64,000 nucleotides of DNA from Hypomesus transpacificus (GCF_021917145.1 NC_061080.1:3577497-3641496); one strand, 5' to 3'. Counted from the first letter of the stretch, positions 21,930-33,404 are shown. The notes: generated by a model from the sequence alone, not told the origin. Translations and numbers: made by a program.

Positions 21930-24185
21930 TTAAGTATTTTCTTCGATGTTTCTCAACAGTTAAATTATTCATTTAGGTTTACATACTTCTGTTCGCCAAC
22001 GTTTTTAGTGTTTTCGGATTTCATCCATGTTAACATAAGACTTTAAAGAAATTTCTTTAAAGATAAAGAACTAGTAAATACAAATATAAATGTACATTTC
22101 CACTACACTTAGAAACGAGGAAAAAGTAGAATCAAAAGCTTTTCGCTACACTGTAAAATGTTACCAGGATTTAACAATATTTAACTGCAATATTTCACAA
22201 TAAATCATCGTATTATAACTTTACAGGCTTTAACTGCAATAATCCCAATATCATGTTGTAATGTAGAATTTACTGTGAAATCAATGTAGACACAGTACAT
22301 TACTGTGAATGAAACGATACCGGGATTTCACAGCATTTTGTCGGGTTATTTCACAGTAAAATACTATTTTCAAATTATCCTTGAGATAACCCACTACATT
22401 ACTGTAAAACTTGAACTAGTTTTGAGGTGGAAATGACGTCAGTTTTCGCGCTTTCCCAACCGTTTCTCTTTTCCACTATTTCACCTCGGCACTGCCTGCC
22501 AGGATCGTGACTTTTGCTCTGTAACGGTAGGGCCTAAACTATCTGCAGTCATCCAATTTAGTTGTTAGTAATCTCTGTGCATACTTATGTTTTACTTGTG
22601 CAGCTAATACCGTACTTCACTGATTTTAATAATCAAATCCAGTAAATCATGATTGCAAACATTTTCGTCTAGTTTGATGGCTAGCTAAGTCTCACGTGGT
22701 CGATGCTTCAGCTACAGTAGGGTGGCTGGCGTCAGTGAAATAGGAACTGAGTATGTTGCCTCAGCTAAAGATTCGTAGCAAGTACTGTTCAAATTATACA
22801 TACAAATGTGTAGGTTTTTGCCAGCTCCAAATTTAGGCTGAACTATTAGCTAACTCTGCTGTGGGTCAGCGCGAATGCTATTTTTATAGCTAAGTATTAA
22901 CATTGGAGTGAACTAGCTAGTGTTGCACAGTAAACCTGTAAAAAGAGACACTCTTACATAGCTTCAGTGTCCCTGTGCATACATAGGAGACAATCACTGC
23001 AAAAGAGCTGCAGTTCCGGTGCAGAAAGGAGAACCTAGCAGAACGCCTTCTCTTTACCACTCCATCCAGTACAGAACCCGGGGTCCTGAAGTCTCGACTC
23101 TTAGTTACTCAAACGATGCGATGTTAATATACCTCTCTGATCTAACGAGTCTGGCTAACTGTCGTGACCTCTCAGGTGGGCTATGGCTGCGATGTAGAGC
23201 TGGAGAGATGGTTGTTCTGCTAGGTTCTCCTGTCTCTGCACAGGAACTGCAGGTCTTTTGCAGTGATCATTTATGAGCCTAATGACGAATCATGGTCAGA
23301 ATTATGATGGCCCATGCTACACCCCCTACAATGGAAGCCAATGCCAGGTTGATGGTAAACAATATAAAACAGTACATGGGAAGTCCGAAAGTTAAATTGT
23401 TGAATTTAATAGTGAATTTAATACTTGTTATCATTATTGAAAGGTTTAAATGAGTTTTGTCTTTGTTGTCTTTGTTCTTGCTTTGACTTTTAATTTAGCA
23501 ACTCCAAAGCACGTTTGTGTGATAAAATCTCAGTTAACAAGTCAAATTTGCAGTATTTTGCAGTGTTATTTAAATTGTAAATGTACAGTAAATTACTGGC
23601 TACTAGTTGCATTACTTTTACAGTAATAAACATAGAAATACAGACAATCACTGAAATTTATATACAGCAAGACAATGTAATTCCACAGCTACATACTGCT
23701 ATATCATAGTAATCCATTGGCATGACAACTGTGAAGTTACAATATTCCGCTGTAGTTGCATTGCATTTTACTGTGAAATGTTTACAGTTCATTATTGTGA
23801 AACATGTGCAATACATTACTGTGAAATATTTATAATAAATTACTGTAAAATTACTGTGAAAGTAATGCAACTAGTAGCCAGTAATTTACTGTAAAGTTAC
23901 AGTGAAATATTTTACAGTGTACTTGTCTACAGAGCATCAATGACTGATTTGATTGTGTAACGAGTTCTTATTATTTGGTCATTCGCGTCACAATCTCTGT
24001 CTGCCCCAAGACGTCATGATATGTCTATACACCATGGAGACCATGCGCCGTCTCTCCTAAAACTATGCGTTTTAGACAGAAAGGTGACATTTCTATTTAA
24101 TCAATAAACAAAGGTTTTCTTGCCATCTGTTTCATGCCGCAATGGTGCGACCTAGAGGCTGTATGAATAATGAAACTAGCGGCAT
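21930..24185 (-). pseudogene. Decayed duplicate of first-exon/promoter region
   Basis: About 21930-22146 plus 23922-24185 align with 21015-21490. The first-exon copy has lost its frame (an early stop after ATGGATGAAATCC on the gene strand). The copy is interrupted by the 1.77-kb CACTG-ended element at 22149-23919. Confidence 0.7.
22149..23919. mobile_element. Non-autonomous CACTA-like element, 1.77 kb
   Basis: Termini CACTGTAAAATG and ATTTTACAGTG are inverted repeats of about 10 bp, flanked by TA at 22147-22148 and 23920-23921. The subterminal regions hold many TTACTGTGAAA/TTTACAGT-type short repeats, as in CACTA elements. Inside, a 45-bp inverted repeat (about 23003-23048 and 23212-23262) surrounds an open frame of 85 residues that I cannot assign. 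No transposase is seen. Confidence 0.65.
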
Positions 24186-24909
24186 TAATGTATTTGAAGC
24201 ACTTCAAAGGATATTAAAATCATGTTTCGTGTATTATTGCTAATTCATAATAAGTATTTTGTGCAGAAACTTTCATCTTAAGTAGTGGGTTGTGGAAAAA
24301 AACGGGTTGTTGTTGAATGTTTATCTTGTTTATTGTTAAGAAAACAACAACTGTCTCTTTGGTCAACTAAATGTAATTTACAACTAAAGAGTCTCCTTAC
24401 TTGCAAAATGAGAACAATTTAAATGTTTTATACAGTATGATACAAGACATGCTGCATCTAATTATGTACATAGAAATTATTACTGTTGAAATTCTATTAA
24501 TGTCTTCATCATAAACATATCACACTTCATTAACGTCTTGTAGCTTACAAACATTTTATTTACAAGAACCTTCACTGTTAAAAGCAATAACATGTTACAT
24601 GTTGTAATGTAACATTACAAACACGACTTGAGCGTTAAAAAATAATGCATTTTAGGTCAAGATGACAAAATATTTTCAGTCCCAACTCTACTTTAGTTTA
24701 TGGTTTAAACTGTACAACCTTCTTTGGTAAATTGTAAGTACAATACAGGGCAGTACATGGTGAATGCTTAACAATATGAATCAAGAAAACCTAATTGGGA
24801 AAATAAAATAACTTTATAGAACATTTTAGCATCTTAGCATGATAGCTTTTTAATCAAATGTAATACTGGAGGCATTGGTACAATAGGCCTAAAGCAACAG
24901 AATATTGTC
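23920..24909. other. AT-rich stretch without a gene
   Basis: After the end of the duplicated first-exon region (about 24185) the sequence is AT-rich and unremarkable up to the CACTA-like element; no exon, hairpin or known repeat could be supported. Confidence 0.4.
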
Positions 24910-25194
24910 TACACTGTAAAAAGAATCCTGTTGTTTTTACGAAAAAAACCTGGTAGCTGGGGTTGCCAGTGTAATTTTGTAAAAACACAGTGCAATTGTA
25001 AATAACTTTACAAAACAACCTGTAAATTTGACAGTTTAAAACTGTTATTATACATTTTAAATATGTAAATCCAACAGCGTTTTTTTGCTAAATTTGCATA
25101 AGCATATTGCTATATATAAAAAAAGAAATTGTAAGATTTACATGCGGTTGTCGCTTATTGTACAATGAAGACCATTCAATTTAATGAAAAAATA

Positions 25195-25455
25195 CAGCAT
25201 AATAACATTGTTTTATGGTAAAAGTCTCATTATAAAACTTATTTAACTGAAAAATTCAGTTAAATAACATTGTTTAACTGTAAAAGTATCATCATAAAAC
25301 TGTTATTTAGCTGAAAAACACAGCTAAATAACATTGTTTAACTGTAAAAGTATCATTATAAAACTGTTACTTAGCTGAAAAACACAGCTAAATAACATTG
25401 TTTAACTGTAAAAGTATCATTATAAAACTGTTATTTAGCTGAAAAATACAGCAAA
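25195..25455. repeat. 63-64 bp subterminal tandem repeat, about 4 copies
   Basis: The landmark ACATTGTTTAACTG-type core recurs with TTG at 25208, 25271, 25335 and 25398. Each unit contains palindromic AGCTGAAAAACACAGCT. It lies 300-550 bp inside the left terminus, the usual location for transposase-binding repeats in CACTA elements. Confidence 0.8.
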
Positions 25456-26141
25456 TTGTACTCAAAACTGTGGTTTCTAATGTAGTGTATTTTGCAGTAA
25501 TAATAACAAGGTTTACAGTGAATGCAACATCTAGGTACTGTAAGTAAATTGTCTTGGCATTATAATTTAGTCATTAAATCATGTTCTATGACTCCTATTT
25601 AGTATCAAACTCAAATGTCAAACTGCATCAATGTGTTTTTCATTGCATTGCTCAGTGAAACACAACTTATATTATTTGAACTGCACTGCCTTCTTGTAAA
25701 TGTTTGGACTTTTACCAGAAATGTAACAGATAGATTAAACCTTACAAATGGAAAAGCAAAGCTAGATAAACTGTACTGAAATATTTTATTGCAAAATTGC
25801 AAAAACTTTCCAAGAATGTATTGAGCAGTGATCAAAAACATCTGTAATTTCTCAACACGCATATTGTGTGCCGGTACTTAACAAACAGCATAAAGAGTAT
25901 GTGACCGATTAGTCATCATCTTACTGGAACTGAAAAAGAAAGATGGAAGGAGAGAAAGAAAAATATAGGGCAAGAATGATGGAAAGGACAATCCTCCCTT
26001 TTTATACATAAATGTATTAAGGCATGAGAACAGCAATACAACCATTGCACTGCAACATATCTTCAGCACAAACAATCTTGTGTGAACATATTTTCTTAAT
26101 CATGAATAACTGGGCAGATGAGCTGAAACATCCCTTTAAAC

Positions 26142-26353
26142 CAGGTCTTCAACCCTGGTCCTCAGGGACCCCCTGTCCTGCACGTTTTAGATGTTTCCCT
26201 GCTCCAACACACCTGATTCAAATGAATGGTCGTTAACAGACTTCTGCATAACTAGATAACAACCCATTCATTTGAATCAGGTGTGTTGGAGCAGGGAAAC
26301 ATCTAAAACGTGCAGGACAGGGGGTCCCTGAGGACCAGGGTTGAAGTCCTCTG
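26142..26353. mobile_element. hAT hairpin MITE, 212 bp
   Basis: Almost entirely two inverted arms of about 85 bp (left CAGGTCTTCAACCC, right GGGTTGAAGTCCTCTG), flanked by the exact 8-bp duplication CTTTAAAC (26134-26141, 26354-26361). It sits about 60 bp past the stop codon of the SAMD3-like gene, on its 3' side. Confidence 0.9.
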
Positions 26354-26412
26354 CTTTAAACTATAACTGATCCACATCAAATATCAGAAGTCTGACTTAG
26401 TTTAGTCCATAC

Positions 26413-29400
26413 TCAGACATCACGCCACTCGTGATCAGAAAGTTCCTGAATTAGGGTAAGGACTCTCGGGTTCACGTGAAGACGGGCTGTTCGCGTCTTC
26501 TCCACTTTTGTGCCCTTCTCTGGATTGATTGAGAAGAAACATCTTCGGAAAAAACAGAAGTCAGCATTAATAATATTGCTTAATTAACAACAGCAAAAAT
26601 GTAATCAAATACAAACATTCTAGCTATTATGCTGGATAAAGCCAATCCAAAAAGACACACCTCTGCAGAAACTCCAGGGTTGATGCCAGTTCTGATGGGT
26701 AATGGATGTTAAAGCAGTAATAGCTCCCAAACATCAGGCACAGGGCAGAAACGAAGGACGGGATGTTGTTGTGGACAATGGTTCGATCCACACTCAGCAT
26801 GAAACGTTTTGAAGAATAGCAGGATCTGCCTAGAAAATGTAAAAAACAAAATTTATAACAAGATGTTTTCTTGAAAACAATGAGTACATTGTACATTTTT
26901 GTGAGAATTGCTTATAGGAGATTGCAGTATAGGAGTACCATCATAAGCAATGTACTGCTGTGAAAGAGGGCAACAAAACATGTTTTAGACTAGGGGATGG
27001 GCAATTCCGGTCCTCAGGGGCCACTTTCCTGCATGTTTTAGATGTTTCCCTGCTCCAACACACTTGTTTCAAATGAATGAGTTGTTATCAAGCTCTGTGG
27101 AAGCCGGGTAATGACCATTCATTTGAATCAGGTGTGTTGGACCAGAGAAACATCTAAAACATGCAGGACAGTGGCCCCTGAGGACCGGAATTGCCCACCC
27201 CTTGACAAATATAATAAAATACAGATTTAATTGCAGTAAATCCTCCCAAAATATACAACATAAATTTTAACTTACCACAAACCACAATGGTGGGAGTCAA
27301 GCGAACTTGGTCCATCTGTAATTCCCCCACCAGGCATGTGTCCTCTACATAGCAGAACATCACATCTTCCTTTTCGTCAAAGTAGGACAGCAGTAGCAGC
27401 ACCAAGTCTTTGACGTCTTCAGAGCAACCGCTCAGCTCTCCTCTCATCACTTGTATCTTTGTTACAGCCTGTAGGCACTTTTTGTTCTTGTTCACGCCAA
27501 CAGTGTTCATGTAGTTTAGGAGCCGTTTCCCCTTCAGATCAATGTTCCGTATGAAAGTTTCTTTGAGGCCAGTTCCGGTAAGTTCCTTATAGTGGACTCC
27601 CATGCCAGGTTCATTGAACCAAAGCGGCCACTCTTCCAGAAGGTAGTGTATATTCTTTCCCTTGTTCACCTCTTTGCGCTGCGTGTAGAAAGTCAACTTC
27701 ATCAGATGTTTCACTTCTTCTGGATTTGCATCAGTTTGTTGTGACATTCTCTTCAGTTGTTGTGTCTTCTCCTGTTGGCTCTCTAGGGTCTCTCCACGGG
27801 GCAGGAACTTTAAATCCCATTTAATGCACCCATAGTTGTGTTGGATTGCCGCTCTTTGTTCAGGAGGGACTTCATCTGTGTCAGACCCGTCAGAATGATG
27901 CCTTCGCTTTCTTATTTTTGGAGTCGAACATCTCTTCAAATTCTCGATCCTATTTTGCAACTGCTTGACTAGAGAATGATAGCCTGTTCCAATCACATCT
28001 CCCTCTATTATGTCCTGCAGAGATTGTGGATATTTAGCAACCATCTTTTTCGCGACTTCAGTTGAGTTCCTTCTTCTTATGCAAGGATTCTTCTGCAACA
28101 TCTCACAAGCCACAATACGGACCATCTCCCTTCTCATTCTTGGGACTGGTCGTTTTCCTGTCTCCAATGTTTGTATTAATTCCTCAGGGAATTTCTCCCA
28201 CGGGATCATAAAGGTGTCCACCCAGTCTATACCAGGGCTTTGGCAGCTGCTGGAAGAGGTTGTGGATGAGTTTACGGGTGAAGCTTGTAAGGTTGAGGAA
28301 GGTCTTGGGGAGGCACAGACAAATGAGCTGCTGGTTTCTGGAGTCTGGCCTACAAATACACACACAAAAAAACACAATGTGAATATTTCTATATTTCAAA
28401 TGTATCTTTATATAGGCCACTTTTGGGCAAAGGTTGCATCCTGTACTCTAATACTTGACTTACATCTCAGCTTCCAAGCAGCAAGTACTTTTCGTGCTTG
28501 AATCGGCCTCAAGGCTGAAAGCAAATCCCCTTCCTCAATGAACTGTAGATCAGCATCCGTCTCCACCCCTAGGTTTTGTAATGTCTCTTCAAGAATATCT
28601 TTAGACACTACTGGAAGGTCAGGCAAGACCTCGTTGATGGCGGTGCGTAGAAATGTTTGCTAGCAGTCAGTCATTTCTGGAATTAAGGAAGAATGACAGT
28701 TATCAAAATTACAAATGAAAGACAAAGGGTAATTAGACAGGTTGTGAACTAACACTGTACTAATGCACGAATAATAGGAATATCTATCTTGAGTATATAA
28801 TACGAGTAAGGATTAGCCCTCATTTCTGTACATCTTAAAAGTTCAGGTAACGATTCTGAAGAAATCTAACACCAGGACAAACACCACAATTTAAAGCAAT
28901 GCAGCATTGAAAGTTTTTTGGAATAAAATTGCATTAGCTACAAAAACCGATACCAACTTTAAAGGATAAAAAACTGCCGTCACTCATATTTTTCTGATAT
29001 TATTTGTTACCATTTATACCGAACATATATGCATTTTTCGTAAGGTTTCTCTCTACAACAGTAGCCATGATAATTTTTTATTTCGACAACACACTGTGTT
29101 TCAGCGGAATGACTTTGTGCCCATTAACAATGTATGATGGTAACGGATAAAAATCTACCAAGTTGTTGATGTTAAGACATTGCAACCATGTACCCTGTTT
29201 TGTCACTGAGTGCAGATGGTATTCAGAATGATAGTCAGCTTTATGTATATCCATCAAAAAATACACAGCTGCATCATTGAGAATTAAAACAATGAGAAGT
29301 TCTCCAAACTCCATGGACTCATCATTTTTAGACACAAGAAAATTACCTTTTTTATATGATGTACCTTTATACTCTATGTCTGTGGAAACACTAGTATTGT

Positions 29401-32400
29401 TTTCTGAAAAGCCAAACCCTCTCACTGCATGTTTAATTTTGTCACTGTAAAGGCTGGGGTAAAAAGCACAACTGTCTTTGACTCGTAGAAGCGGACTGCA
29501 CCCTGGCCCAGATGAAAGATAGGCCTGGAACATCTGATGTCTTTCTGATAAAGTTAGACATATGTTTTTAAAATTTTTCAAATGCCTGGCACATCTCTTA
29601 AAGTAGCTGTGTTTACTTTCAAAACGCATCGTCCACACTCTAATTAAGGGGCCAAATTTAAAAATGAGTCCCGGATAGTGCCGCATGAAATGGTGTTTGG
29701 GTTTTAGTGTAATGTCAGGAAATAAACACTTTCTTGATTCCAAATATTCTTGGATTACAATGTCAAGATAAGTTACCTGTGGCAGTGAAATCTTTTGTGC
29801 ACAAATCATATCCACAATATCTTTAAGCTGGAGCATTAATTGCCACACATCATCTTCTGGATTTTGCACTTTGTCACCGATTAATACAGGCAGCAACCTT
29901 AAGAAGTTCCAGTTTTGAATGGCTTGACCTGAAAGCCTGAGACCCTCTGGGTTGACAGCACATGGCTTTGTGAGAGCATCAGATCCTTTGTATTTGAACT
30001 GCTTGATGCGCCGGTTTAAAAGTGAATATGTAAACCACTTATTTTTCTTAACTAAATACTTTAAGTACAGTGCAACATCATAGGATAAGACACCCTCAAA
30101 TATGTCATGGCCCAAGCAAGGTGGGAGACCAGGCTGGCAAACATGAAAAGATTTCAAAGTATTGAAAACAGAGTTGAACTTTATGCCTTTGTTGTGATGA
30201 CTGTCCTCGGCTTGTAGTTCAACAACAGCAGAATCATAATGTTCAGGGGTGCGCTGTGGACCACACACATTTGGATTACCACGAAACTCATGTAGCGTGA
30301 TTTCACAGTACCTGCAAAAGTACTGAGAGCGACAAAAGTTTTCAGTAAACCCACCAATGCTGTGTGAACCTAAGTTATCGCCAGCAATACAGTATAGAGC
30401 CGCTTTGACAGCTTCACCACCTACTGTTATTCCATTTTCCTCCAAATCTTTCAAATCTATCAGCATCTCTGAGAAAACTTTAACACTTCCAAATTGTTTC
30501 AGGTCATTCTCTCCACACAATAGGACAAGGGACATGTGATCCGTGTTGGACCGCACATGAGCAGATAGATTAGCCACAGAAAGATATACTGCAAGAACTT
30601 TGTGTTTTTTCTTGGCAGAGCCCAGTGGGTTTACAATTTCAAAAGCATCCTGGTACAGAATTAGCTTCAGGCATCCTGGATTTTCAATGAAGAACTGGTT
30701 GGATTTACAGATTTTTCCATTACTTATGTCACTAAATTCATCTGGGTTAGAGTCTGTTTCACAAGACACATTATTCTTCCATAATTCAGATTCCAATAAG
30801 TTTTGTATGGTTTGTTTCACAGGTATGTAGTAAGCAAACTTTTCTGTCATATTTTCATCATTTCCCAATGTTACTTTTTTAGGCTCTATGTATTTGAACA
30901 TTTTCTGGAAAGTCTGGGCTCTTGAATATGTTGTTCTCAGTGGTCCCTGATGACAGGACGACAACAGATCTGAATCCTTCACACAATCACATATTTTAGA
31001 AATAGCATCATCTGTTAGACACAGCTCATTTTTGAGCTGAGAATGTAGTTTACTCAAAGTATAATCCTGTCCCAACTCATGAACATTTTGAATCTCTTCA
31101 ACAATTGTCTGTATTGTTGAAGCTGGAAGTAGGAGCTGCCCTTGCAATTTTAGGTAGAACAAACATACATTCCTTAGAAAGATGTCATTGAAATTATGTG
31201 GCAATTCAGTGCTTTCATTTGTTGTTGCATCATTTAAACACTGACCAGCATCTTCACATGCAGCTGCAGCATTAGACTGAGAACTAGTTTCCCTGTACAT
31301 TTCACTTAGGCTATCCACTGAACATGCTCTATGTTTCCTTGATATATGAGCAGTAAATGATGACTTAACAGTGAACGTATTTTTACAACCAATGACTGGA
31401 CATGCAACAGGTCGCCCCTCCACTATATGCTCCTTTAAGTGTGAGAGGAGTTCTTTTACTGTGTGAAATTGGCGCTCACACAGCGCGACGGCACATTTCA
31501 AATCTGTAACGGCTCTAGCAGTAACAGTGGGTACAGACACATTATGAATACGATAAAAGTGAGCTTTAAAAGCTGGGTAGGTGCAAAATGTCCGCTTGCA
31601 GTCAGCGCCAACACATTTGAAAAGACAGTGAGGTTCATTCCTATGAACTCTACAATGCCGAACATAACCCTTTAAGCTATCTAAGGTTTTGCTGCAATAA
31701 AGGCAAGAAATCATTTTCAGTAAAATGACTAAACCACCCGTTTAAAAAAAGTTTTCCCACTTCAAGTGTCACTGCAAAAACCACCGCTCCACAACTAATG
31801 TGTGTACTAACTGTAACGTTAGTTCTAAGTTAGCAAAAAATATATACTGGAGGTAGCTAGCGTAACTCTAGCTTTTAGAATGCTCTTATTTTTTTCTGAC
31901 AAACAGTCATCAAGTTTGAATAAAGTATTTAACCTAGTTACCTGAAAAAGATCGTCGTCGGCGCTTGTCAGTCACGTAGCTAGGTTCCACAAATTGTTCT
32001 TCCATGCGCTGGCAGTGTGGATGGATGGAAATGGCAAACAGCAATAAATAATTTTCAGTTAACTGATAAAACCACCCGTTTAACACAAATATTTTCCAAC
32101 TCAAGGTGTCACGGCAAACACCACCGCTCCACAACTAATGCTGTAACGTACTCTAACTAGCTAGATTTGCTAAACATACTGAGCTAATAGCTAGCCTAGG
32201 TCTAGCGTTTAGAATGAAAACCCACCAGACTAGCTACTAGTAGTTAACTAACCTTCGGTCAGTAGGCGATACTGTAAAATACACCTTCGGTAAAAAATTA
32301 AAAAAAACGAACAGAAGCTAGTATTTTTTCTGACAGTCATCAAGTTTGAAGAAAATCAAGTATTTACCTGCAAAAAATCGTCGTCGGCGTTGAACACAAA

Positions 32401-32412
32401 TTGCTCTTCCAT
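26413..32412 (-). CDS. SAMD3-like protein, 5 exons, 537 residues
   Basis: Exons 32368-32412, 28464-28659, 27276-28349, 26661-26829 and 26413-26542 join with matching phases (0,1,1,2) to 1,614 nt. The first exon encodes MEEQFVFNADDDFLQ. Residues about 16-80 form a SAM-like helix bundle (ending RKVLAAWKLRC). Then come a Ser/Pro linker and a region starting WEKFPEELIQTLE with VAKKMVAKYPQSLQDI, and a C-terminal domain with FGSYYCFNIHYP and ASTLEFLQR. These motifs match the fish SAMD3-like family from memory. Biochemical function is unknown. The gene encloses the transposase-like ORF in intron 1 and lies wholly inside the CACTA-like element, so it may be an element-encoded accessory gene. No frame break was found. 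Confidence 0.75.
26994..27201. mobile_element. hAT-type hairpin MITE in intron 3
   Basis: Two inverted arms (left GGGCAATTCCGGTCC, right GGACCGGAATTGCCC) of the same kind as the element at 26142, sharing the TTTTAGATGTTTCCCTG core. Located in the intron between exons 3 and 4 of the SAMD3-like gene. A target duplication could not be identified clearly. Confidence 0.75.
29078..31714 (-). CDS. C2H2 finger/transposase-like protein, 878 residues
   Basis: A single uninterrupted frame of 2,637 nt. Four N-terminal zinc fingers of C2H2 type are visible (starting CLYCSKTLDSL, CVGADCKRTF, CALCERQF-like and CPVIGCKNTF; residues about 4-130). The body carries GDNLGSHSIGGFTENFCRSQ, then PPCLGHDIFEGVLSYD and later LKPKHHFMRHYPG...FESKHSYFK. 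This spacing of D/H-rich motifs resembles TNP2-type (CACTA/EnSpm) transposase relatives that recur in animal genomes; that match is from memory. The intact length suggests recent activity or selection. An acceptor-like TTTTTGCAG at about 31774-31782 suggests a spliced 5' UTR. It is nested in intron 1 of the SAMD3-like gene, same strand. Confidence 0.7.
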   Translation of the reverse strand: MISCLYCSKTLDSLKGYVRHCRVHRNEPHCLFKCVGADCKRTFCTYPAFKAHFYRIHNVSVPTVTARAVTDLKCAVALCERQFHTVKELLSHLKEHIVEGRPVACPVIGCKNTFTVKSSFTAHISRKHRACSVDSLSEMYRETSSQSNAAAACEDAGQCLNDATTNESTELPHNFNDIFLRNVCLFYLKLQGQLLLPASTIQTIVEEIQNVHELGQDYTLSKLHSQLKNELCLTDDAISKICDCVKDSDLLSSCHQGPLRTTYSRAQTFQKMFKYIEPKKVTLGNDENMTEKFAYYIPVKQTIQNLLESELWKNNVSCETDSNPDEFSDISNGKICKSNQFFIENPGCLKLILYQDAFEIVNPLGSAKKKHKVLAVYLSVANLSAHVRSNTDHMSLVLLCGENDLKQFGSVKVFSEMLIDLKDLEENGITVGGEAVKAALYCIAGDNLGSHSIGGFTENFCRSQYFCRYCEITLHEFRGNPNVCGPQRTPEHYDSAVVELQAEDSHHNKGIKFNSVFNTLKSFHVCQPGLPPCLGHDIFEGVLSYDVALYLKYLVKKNKWFTYSLLNRRIKQFKYKGSDALTKPCAVNPEGLRLSGQAIQNWNFLRLLPVLIGDKVQNPEDDVWQLMLQLKDIVDMICAQKISLPQVTYLDIVIQEYLESRKCLFPDITLKPKHHFMRHYPGLIFKFGPLIRVWTMRFESKHSYFKRCARHLKNFKNICLTLSERHQMFQAYLSSGPGCSPLLRVKDSCAFYPSLYSDKIKHAVRGFGFSENNTSVSTDIEYKGTSYKKGNFLVSKNDESMEFGELLIVLILNDAAVYFLMDIHKADYHSEYHLHSVTKQGTWLQCLNINNLVDFYPLPSYIVNGHKVIPLKHSVLSK

Positions 32413-32480
32413 GCGCTGGCAGTGTGTGGATAGATGGAAACGGCAACCTGCAGCTAAGCACAAGCTTGAACTTGGCTCCC
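31720..32480 (-). repeat. Tandemly duplicated promoter/first-exon segment
   Basis: The segment 31725-32055 is repeated at 32060-32440 (offset roughly 335-430 bp because of indels). Shared stretches include AAACCACCCGTTTAA, CACCGCTCCACAACTAATG and the ATGGAAGA(A/G)CAATTTGTG start with its GCCGACGACGAT...CAG-GTAA donor. The distal copy is the in-frame first exon of the SAMD3-like gene. The proximal copy has a 19-bp longer, out-of-frame exon and could instead serve the transposase-like ORF. Confidence 0.75.
31955..32009 (-). pseudogene. Proximal duplicate of SAMD3-like exon 1
   Basis: Reads MEEQFVEPSYVTDKRRRRSF before the donor CAG-GTAACT. Relative to the distal copy an insertion shifts the frame, so it cannot join the SAM exon in phase. 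It may act as a 5' exon for the nested ORF. Confidence 0.5.
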
Positions 32481-33060
32481 GCGGGCTTTACGTGGTCCAA
32501 TGAAAGGACGGAAACAAACTCTACTACTCAGTGATTTGATAAATTTGAAATTCAACGCATCAGCCGTTGATTTTTGCGGGAATGTAAAATGTAGGCCTAC
32601 GTCGAAAAGTACTGTTATATTTAAATTGTACATTATTCTGTAATGAAAACAAAGATTAACTTTCAATTTGATAATTTATATTCAAACAGATGACATCAAG
32701 CAAAAATAAATAACTGATAAACATTTAACTGCATGTGGAGGAGAAAATAGGTCTAACCTTTCTGCAAACCAGGCCTAAAAGTTGAACATTGTTATGGTTT
32801 ATCTTCATTTCCATGCTTTGAGCAGGCAGAATAACTACTAATATTTATGGATATAATTTTAAATTTCAAATTCATCTGTCCACAATATGTACTGCAATCA
32901 CCTGCACTTTTGCCAAGCACATTTTATGTTGCAGCCTATACTGAACATGCAGCGTTTACATAACATAAAATAAGTATTCAGTTTAGATTACATCTATAAG
33001 CTAAAATATAATATCCTAATATACCAATAATAATATACAGTACACTATACTAAACCTATA

Positions 33061-33148
33061 CCGTATTTTTTGGACTATAAATCACACTTTTTTCATAGCT
33101 GGTCTTGCGACTTATACACCGGAGTGACTTGGTAGTCCGAAAATACGG
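33061..33148. mobile_element. 88-bp TA-flanked MITE
   Basis: Inverted ends CCGTATTTTTTGGACTAT and TAGTCCGAAAATACGG with TA on both sides; a short, widespread vertebrate-type MITE. Confidence 0.75.
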
Positions 33149-33212
33149 TACACATAATCTCCCAAATCTTGCTGACGTTGAGAGAGAGGTTATATTGTCC
33201 CGACACCATGAT

Positions 33213-33402
33213 GTCAGATGGCTGAGCGGTTAGGGAATTGGGCTATTAACCAGAAAGTTGCCGGTTCGATTCCTGGCTGCGCAAAATGTCGTTGTGTCCT
33301 TGGGCAAGGTACTTCACCTCGGGGGGGATGTCCCTGTACTTACTGTAAGTCGCTCTGGATAAGAGTGTCTGCTAAATGACTAAATGTAAATGTAATGTAA
33401 AA
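33213..33402 (+). repeat. tRNA-derived SINE, family S1
   Basis: A box (TGGCTGAGCGGTTAGGG) and B box (GGTTCGATTCC) like a Leu/Ser-type tRNA, then a body ending GCTCTGGATAAGAG and TGCTAAATGACTAAATGTAA, an L2-type LINE tail. Same family as 50220-50402. Confidence 0.85.
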
Positions 33403-33404
33403 TG

